A stretch of 25,090 nucleotides of DNA. Origin: Apostichopus californicus (Eukaryota > Echinodermata > Holothuroidea > Aspidochirotida > Stichopodidae). The stretch lies in contig JAIPMN010189491.1 in the NCBI GenBank assembly GCA_020650975.1, forward strand, positions 1-25,090, read 5' to 3'. Within the stretch, counting starts at the first letter, position 1. Each line of letters starts with the position of its first letter. Made by a program: the position numbers and the translations under genes. The notes below the pieces were generated by a model. It had not been told where the DNA came from and ran no database searches. It saw only the letters and a list, made by a program, of their open reading frames with translations. This document shows positions 20,603-25,090 of the stretch, in pieces.

Positions 20603-21248
20603 AAATCTCTTTCTCTTTTAAGCAACTGTTTAACATTTCCCTAACACCTGATCTATTGTCCAGTTCTAGATTACATTTTAGATCACACTATTAATTCGAT
20701 AACTTCACATTTGATCTTTAAAGATATGTGAGTTCCAAGTAAACCGCAATCCACACTCGTCTCAACTCGTCTTTCACATGATCCTCACTCCCCTATCGTA
20801 TATATTAGCAATATGCCAATCTGGCATACAATGATTCAATCTACACGATGAAGACTCGTGTTTTTGAAGGTCAGAGGTCATCACGCAACCAGTGCGTGGC
20901 ATTGTTCTTTACTTGTTATCTTTATGTTTATATTCCAGGGGGTATTAACATTGTAAAGCTGTATCGCTACGAGTAATCCTTATCTCGATGAGTCTCCCTA
21001 TAATAAATACAATACTCGTAATTGACGTTTGTAGTGCAATGAATATGACGGCCAGTACTACACAACACGACAATCTAAACCAATGTGGATTGTACAATAT
21101 ATGTAGTTTTAATGTACCCCTGAAGTAAACTGTGCAGTTGAGCACAGGATCATTTTGCATTTAATGTAACAAGATATATTAAGCAGTGGAAATCAATATT
21201 ACATAGTATAGTTGCCATTAACAGCACATTTGAATAAGACTAAGTATA
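20603..21248. other. AT-rich unique sequence, no gene seen
   Basis: No exon, repeat or transposon end is supported. The minus-strand open frame at 20945-21160 encodes a hydrophobic peptide with no recognisable features and is probably chance. Confidence 0.55.
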
Positions 21249-21256
21249 GAGAAGCA
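21249..21256. repeat. Left 8-bp target-site duplication
   Basis: GAGAAGCA directly precedes the transposon at 21257-21865 and is repeated exactly at 21866-21873. The next base (C) also matches, so the duplication is 8 bp if the first element base is C, or 9 bp if that C is host DNA. Confidence 0.9.
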
Positions 21257-21307
21257 CATAGGCGTAGGAGCCTAATTTGATTTGGGGGGGGCTGTAACGA
21301 CTTGCCC

Positions 21308-21485
21308 GAAAAATATAACCCAAATTTTTCGCGCGCTCCGCGCGCGTTCAACATCTTCGTGTGCTATCATATAGGCATTCAATGGTTATTACATCACATG
21401 CCGATAACCGATGGATGCCTATATGACATGCACATTAACATGTTGAACGCGCGCGGAGCGCGCGAAAAATTTGGGTTATATTTTC
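21308..21485. repeat. 178-nt long hairpin with GC-rich stem
   Basis: Outer arms 21308-21354 and 21440-21485 are reverse complements over about 46 bases with one single-base length difference. They include the CpG-dense core CGCGCGCTCCGCGCGCG. Inner arms 21361-21389 and 21404-21433 pair imperfectly (GTGC, ATCATATAGGCAT and GGTTAT are conserved), leaving a loop of about 14 bases. If transcribed, it would form a long double-stranded hairpin. It is part of the hAT-like element. Confidence 0.93.
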
Positions 21486-21569
21486 CGTGTTATTACCCTT
21501 CCATATTGGTTTGAATTATTGGGGAAGTCGTTACAATAATAACGATAATAATAATATCAGTTTAACCAT

Positions 21570-21812
21570 TGAAAAACACATTGAGGCAAATTATTTTTCT
21601 TTCAGTAGAAAAATTCTCACCATATTGCCCGAATTTTCACAAAAAAAATTGAAAAATACACAACAAATTTTTCTTCTTTCAGTAGGTGCCCGAAAAATTC
21701 TCACCATATTGCCCGAATTTTCACAAAAAAATTGAAAAACACACTGCAAATTTTTCTTCTTTCAGTAGGTGCCCGAAAAATTCTCACCATATTGCCCGAA
21801 TTTTCACAAAAA
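21570..21812 (+). repeat. 83-84-bp tandem repeat in the transposon
   Basis: GAAAAATTCTCACCATATTG occurs at 21608, 21692 and 21775, with the shared flanks GCCCGAATTTTCACAAAA and TTCTTCTTTCAGTAGGTGCC. A more diverged partial copy precedes them from about 21570. The array is internal to the hAT-like element. Confidence 0.9.
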
Positions 21813-21865
21813 ATTTTGGTTGGGGGGGCTGCAGCCCCCCAGCCCCCCCGCCTCCTACGCCTATG

Positions 21866-21873
21866 GAGAAGCA
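21866..21873. repeat. Right 8-bp target-site duplication
   Basis: GAGAAGCA, identical to 21249-21256, directly follows the right terminus of the hAT-like element. Confidence 0.9.
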
Positions 21874-22077
21874 CTATAGTTATTGAATGCAGTTTCTAAT
21901 AACTAACATATTAAATGCAATGAAGTTATACATCGGCAAAGATAATTATATATACAATATTGGCTTCTCATGATATATAGTTGTAACTAGTGTATTGCTA
22001 ACTGGAATCCGTGTTGTTTTTCTTTACCTTTTATAAACCTGTCTAATACAAACATAACTACTTTCACTTTCTTTCAG
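21874..22077. other. Sequence between transposon and NLR
   Basis: About 200 bases of AT-rich unique DNA ending in the NLR acceptor. A TATATA lies near 21948, but an acceptor precedes the ATG-bearing exon, so the real transcription start is probably farther upstream or unresolved. Confidence 0.5.
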
Positions 22078-22125
22078 ACATTTGCATTATGGCTGTTAAC
22101 GAAGCTATTGGACCAGCATTGTCAG
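22078..22125 (+). CDS. NLR exon A (start exon)
   Basis: Acceptor CACTTTCTTTCAG ends at 22077 and donor CAG|GTAAGG follows 22125. If the ATG at 22089 is the start, the exon holds 11 bases of 5' UTR and 12 codons (MAVNEAIGPALS) plus the first base of a glycine codon. The reading frame is also open through those 11 bases, so it could instead be an internal exon. The exon is tiny and lacks any domain. Confidence 0.7.
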
Positions 22126-25076
22126 GTAAGGGATTCTACTTGTAGCGTACCTTTGTTTAAATGTAATGATTTACTTTAGGATTCCGATGTATGTATTAAA
22201 ATGGGTATGAATGAAACGAGTAATCCTATAACAAGTTCGTAATTGCATTGAATCTCTCACTTCAGAGCACATTAAATCAAGGGTAGTTGCTGAACTGCGA
22301 AATGACCCTTGTGTTTTTGCATATTTGCATAAAATGAAGCGAGAGAGAAAGAGAAACATATAAAGCAAGAGGGAGGCATATAAAAGCAGAACAGGTTTTT
22401 AAAAAAAATGTTAACATAAAGCCAAATAAACTACCGCAATGATTTAGTATAAAATTGAAGTAGACACTTGTTGTTGCTCGTTTTTTTCATAAGTATATTA
22501 CCAGGTCTAAACTTTCTTTTCATTCCAACCTCCTCACAGGAAGGAAAATAAGTTTTATAAATCAGCTGAAGTCAACGTACAAAGACTGGTACAGCTCCAT
22601 CAAACCAGTCCCTAGCAGTAGAGATTCGAGTTTTAATATAGACGATGTAATAGTAGAGGGCGGTATTGAAAGACAAGATGACGTAGAGAAGAACAATTGG
22701 ACACCGTTACAATCTTACCAAGAATTATGTACTGATCTTGGATTAGGTTCGAAGAGACGAATTTTACAAGCAGAAGCAGGATATGGTAAAACAACACTAA
22801 CCCTTCAATTAGCTTATGAATGGTGCAACGATCTCTCGACTTCATCCATGAAAGATGTTGAAATATTGATACTTTTAAAACTCGGACAGGTTATATCAGC
22901 TACATCTTTGTTTGAAGTTATCAAAACTACTCTTTTACCGAAAGATTTTAAGATCCAAAGCAAAGAGATCAGTGACATTCTTGATACAGCAACATCTGTG
23001 GTAGTCATATTAGATGATGTTGATGAATACGTGGAAAATAACAAACATATTCCCACAGATATTCTCAATACAATAGAGAATAATCCTCGATTGGAATTGA
23101 TACTTACTACAAGATTGTTTTCAAAGGAGTTGGAGTCCCAGTCTAATTGGTTTCGTCTGTCTGGATTCACCAGTGACGCACAGGACAAATATCTAAGGAA
23201 GGCAGTGACTAAAGACGATAGAACAGCTACTGATAAAATAAAGTATATAATTCATCACAGCCCGGTCCTAAGAGACATCTGTCAGGTTCCTTTATATTTT
23301 GTTTTGTTTGCTCATCTCAGTCACTCAAGCAAGGAGTTTGCAGAATATAAATCCGTAACAAGCTTTTTCCGCTACATAGATTCATCACTACATCTCAGAG
23401 GTAAGACGGATACAGATGATGCTATACCTGACCACAAAGAGCTCAATCGGATTGCTTTTGAAAGCTTATCAGGTGACAACCGTAGAAACTCTTGGAGAAA
23501 AGAAAACCTCTCCAGTCAGATAGGGCGAAGAGTTTATAAACACTTCTTACAGACTGGAATTTTACAGGAAAAGACTGTTTTGCAATATTCAGATATCTCA
23601 TTATCTCGACAAGATGTTAAAACTATCTCGTGTGTAAGCTTCTATCACGACCTATTCCTCGAGTGGTACGCAGCTCTTCACCTTGTAGATATGTTAGTAT
23701 CACCTGATATTACAGATGATAATGACGTCATGGATATTATGGATGAATTAGATCATCTAAGTTTACAGTACGTTTATCGATTCGCCTGCGGTATGAACTC
23801 TTTGGCTGGAAACCATATCATAAGGTATTTTAGTAACTTCAACAGACGGGAAGAAATCATAATAATGTGTATTCTAGAGCAAAGAGGTTCACCAGATACA
23901 GTTTTGGACATCATTAAGGAAATTTGCTCAAACATGGTTCAGCTAAGCACAAATAATTCTACAAGTTTGAACAAGGCTACCCTCCAATTATTGGAAACAG
24001 CGGTCTCACAAAAGGTAAGAAGCATTTAATATTAACTTGTTGTTCTCACAGTGAAGAGAGATGTTTATAATGCCAGTAATGCAAATAGAAAATACATCTC
24101 AAAGTACCAACGATGTCAGGAGCGAGACTATAACAAGATTATAGCAAACACATCAACAATATTCGCATTAAATTTCAGGTAAATTTCTTTCAATATAGGT
24201 AAATTTCTTCCCTGTATGCAAATGATTTGAAAATTTAAAAAAAAAAGGAAAAAAAGAGACCAAAATTGCATTTTATGTTTCTCTCTGCCCTTTTCTTTAA
24301 ATCAAAGAACGAAAAAAAAACCTTCCTTGTTGCACTCCTCTTAGTTGCATAACGATTATTTACCAGTCTAATCAAGTGAATAGGGAACAATTCAGAAGTT
24401 ACACTGTTTCGATAGTGGTTGAGAGTTAATAACAAAAATCAATTTCAGTATGATCTCTTTGGATTATTTTCATAGATTGAAATACCAATGTTACTGCTGA
24501 GTGATTGTTTTCAGTCAGTGAATGTTTCTACGGATATGTTGATTCTGACATCTGGACTACAAGTACCGAATCTAAACACCCTCCATGGTCTTCACATCAC
24601 GCAGACCGGAAGAGAGTTTACCGAAGAACAGATGACTGACATATTCATCTACATCACAAATAGTATCAACTTAAAGACCGTTCAGTAAGCATATCGTTAG
24701 AAATGAATATATTGAGTAATATACAGCTGTTCAGTTAAAACTGTAAATATTGAAGCAGCCTCTTATCTTCAGAAAATATTTTTTTGACCTCTTGTTATTG
24801 AAGATACTTTAGTGAAATTCTTCGAGTATTTCAATTAATGACCTGACTTATATTATCAATTGATTTGTAGAATGCATAATAGATGAAATAATAAAAATAT
24901 AAAATAAAATTCTTACCTTTGGTGATAAGCTTATTATTCATTCAATGAGTGTTTATTGGTCTTTGTTATTTAACGAATGGTTATGCTGTTTGGTTTCAGA
25001 TTTACGGACTGCTTATTCCCAGGTGTCTATCAAAATAAATGTCATTTACAGAAGCTCTTTGAATTAGAAATCACAG
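22089..25076 (+). CDS. NLR-family receptor (NACHT-LRR), 3' partial
   Basis: Predicted intracellular innate-immune sensor: a NACHT ATPase that would oligomerise on ligand detection, with C-terminal leucine-rich repeats. The join is 22089-22125, 22540-24014, 24515-24684 and 25000-25076, giving 586 visible residues plus one split codon. All introns are GT...AG with matching phases (1, 0, 2). Walker A is AEAGYGKTTL (residues 90-99), Walker B ILDDVDEY (169-176) and sensor-1 LTTR (201-204). VPLYFVLF (262-269) corresponds to the conserved NACHT helix with proline. SFYHDLFLEWYAA (379-391) is the winged-helix-end motif and YRFACG (425-430) typically follows it. LRR-like repeats occupy about 515-586. 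The ATG at 22089 has A at -3 and G at +4. The exon also has an acceptor 11 bases upstream with no in-frame stop between, so upstream coding exons (for example a death-fold domain) are not excluded. The gene continues past the window. Confidence 0.9.
22126..22539 (+). other. NLR intron 1 (414 bp)
   Basis: GTAAGG donor and a pyrimidine-rich CATTCCAACCTCCTCACAG acceptor. Phase 1: a glycine codon is split G|GA. AT-rich, no internal gene. A minus-strand open frame at 22171-22368 is not supported. Confidence 0.75.
22540..24014 (+). CDS. NLR exon B: NACHT and winged-helix region
   Basis: One 1475-bp exon, open throughout in a single frame, enters in phase 1 and leaves in phase 0 at AAG|GTAAGA. It encodes residues 14-504. 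These comprise a pre-NACHT linker with YKDWYSSIKP (26-35), Walker A (90-99), Walker B (169-176), sensor-1 arginine R204, a helical region around 262-269, the FYHDLFLEWYAA motif (380-391) and the helical YRFACG segment. Encoding the whole NACHT to pre-LRR region in one large exon is usual for animal NLRs. The frame opens well before the first internal ATG (22848): starting there would delete Walker A and the nucleotide-binding fold, so that ATG is not the true start. Past 24014 the frame reads VRSI and a stop inside the intron. Confidence 0.93.
24015..24514 (+). other. NLR intron 2 (500 bp)
   Basis: GTAAGA donor and GATTGTTTTCAG acceptor, phase 0. An alternative AG four bases downstream (24518) would shift the frame and is rejected. 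The intron contains A-rich runs (24236-24254, 24312-24320) and no gene. Confidence 0.75.
24515..24684 (+). CDS. NLR exon C: first LRR exon
   Basis: 170-bp exon between TTGTTTTCAG and CA|GTAAGC, entering in phase 0 and leaving in phase 2. It encodes residues 505-560 plus two bases of residue 561. The LNTLHGLHIT and INLKTVQ patterns (hydrophobic residues at alternating positions) fit leucine-rich repeats, as do the roughly 28-residue spacing and the position after the NACHT region. Repeats are degenerate and lack the strict LxxLxLxxN motif, as is common in the first LRRs of NLRs. EEQMTDIFIYI is the expected helical back of a repeat. Confidence 0.82.
24685..24999 (+). other. NLR intron 3 (315 bp)
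   Basis: GTAAGC donor and TGGTTTCAG acceptor, phase 2. AT-rich and without other features. Confidence 0.72.
25000..25076 (+). CDS. NLR exon D: LRR exon
   Basis: 77-bp exon between TGTTTGGTTTCAG and ACAG|GTAAAC. The first base completes the glutamine split by intron 3. It then encodes 25 residues (562-586) beginning FTDCLFPGVY and ending LQKLFELEIT, an LRR strand pattern, and leaves in phase 1. It is slightly shorter than the 84-bp unit of many LRR exons. The gene continues beyond the window, since a donor follows and no stop was reached. Confidence 0.8.
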
Positions 25077-25090
25077 GTAAACCTAATATA

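Larger units (their letters stand above)
21257..21865. mobile_element. hAT-like non-autonomous DNA transposon (609 bp)
   Basis: The element begins CATAGGCGTAGGAG and ends with the exact reverse complement, CTCCTACGCCTATG. Both ends are flanked by an 8-bp duplication, GAGAAGCA. An 8-bp duplication with CA...TG termini and a GGCGTAG-type end fits the hAT superfamily; the superfamily is inference, the termini and duplication are seen. Inside are a 178-nt hairpin (21308-21485), tandem 83-84-bp repeats (about 21570-21812), and G- and C-rich subterminal stretches (21284-21291 and 21827-21850). No transposase frame exists, so it would need enzyme supplied in trans. Open frames here (21302-21514, 21487-21735, 21686-21886) are translations of repeats. 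It ends 212 bases before the NLR exon at 22078. The perfect termini and duplication suggest a fairly young insertion. Confidence 0.92.

Noticed and set aside
21302..21886. Three overlapping plus-strand open frames (21302-21514, 21487-21735, 21686-21886)
   Set aside because: They are translations of the hairpin, the 83-84-bp tandem repeat and the C-rich terminus of the hAT-like element, and the last one even reads out into flanking DNA.
22814..23188. 124-codon minus-strand open frame
   Set aside because: It lies antisense to the NACHT exon, whose plus-strand frame has unmistakable Walker A and B motifs. It is a shadow of that coding sequence.
22848..24029. NLR as a single-exon protein starting at the internal ATG 22848
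   Set aside because: The same frame extends upstream to a splice acceptor at 22539 and contains the P-loop before that ATG. The last four codons and stop lie past a consensus donor at 24014.

Overview
The window reads as AT-rich, intron-rich animal genomic DNA. The evidence is a gene broken by GT...AG introns, long gene-poor stretches, large minisatellites, microsatellites and short non-autonomous DNA transposons. The only protein recognised with confidence is an NLR-type innate immune receptor (NACHT ATPase followed by leucine-rich repeats). Its P-loop and flanking sequence (AEAGYGKTTL, then LTLQLAYEWC) resemble those of the expanded NLR families of marine invertebrates. An echinoderm or other invertebrate deuterostome is my best guess, but no single feature proves it. 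No bacterial, viral, tRNA or rRNA gene was seen.

Layout. 1-102: microsatellite. 423-493: candidate coding exon with strong splice signals. Two more candidate exons in matching phase (4976-5071 and 12496-12585) would make it the 3' end of a plus-strand gene of unknown function. 742-2375: 47-bp minisatellite with an inverted, fold-back segment. 6031-6225: palindromic MITE flanked by TA. 7579-9203: about 85 copies of a 19-bp minisatellite. 9204-21256: mostly unique AT-rich DNA with a few diverged duplications (13871-14126, 15701-15791, 16232-16913), a 92-bp tandem repeat (20263-20602), G/C homopolymer runs and a few weak exon-like segments.

21257-21865: 609-bp hAT-like non-autonomous transposon with perfect 14-bp terminal inverted repeats and an 8-bp target-site duplication. 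It contains a 178-nt hairpin and a separate 83-84-bp tandem repeat. 22078-25076: the NLR gene, with a tiny start exon, a 1475-bp exon carrying NACHT and winged-helix regions, and two LRR exons. The gene runs off the right edge.

How the parts relate: only the NLR has an inferable role, as an intracellular ATP-dependent pattern-recognition or scaffold protein. The transposon ends 212 bp upstream of its first recognisable exon and could influence it, but that is inference. All candidate exons outside the NLR rest only on splice consensus, open frame and phase matching.
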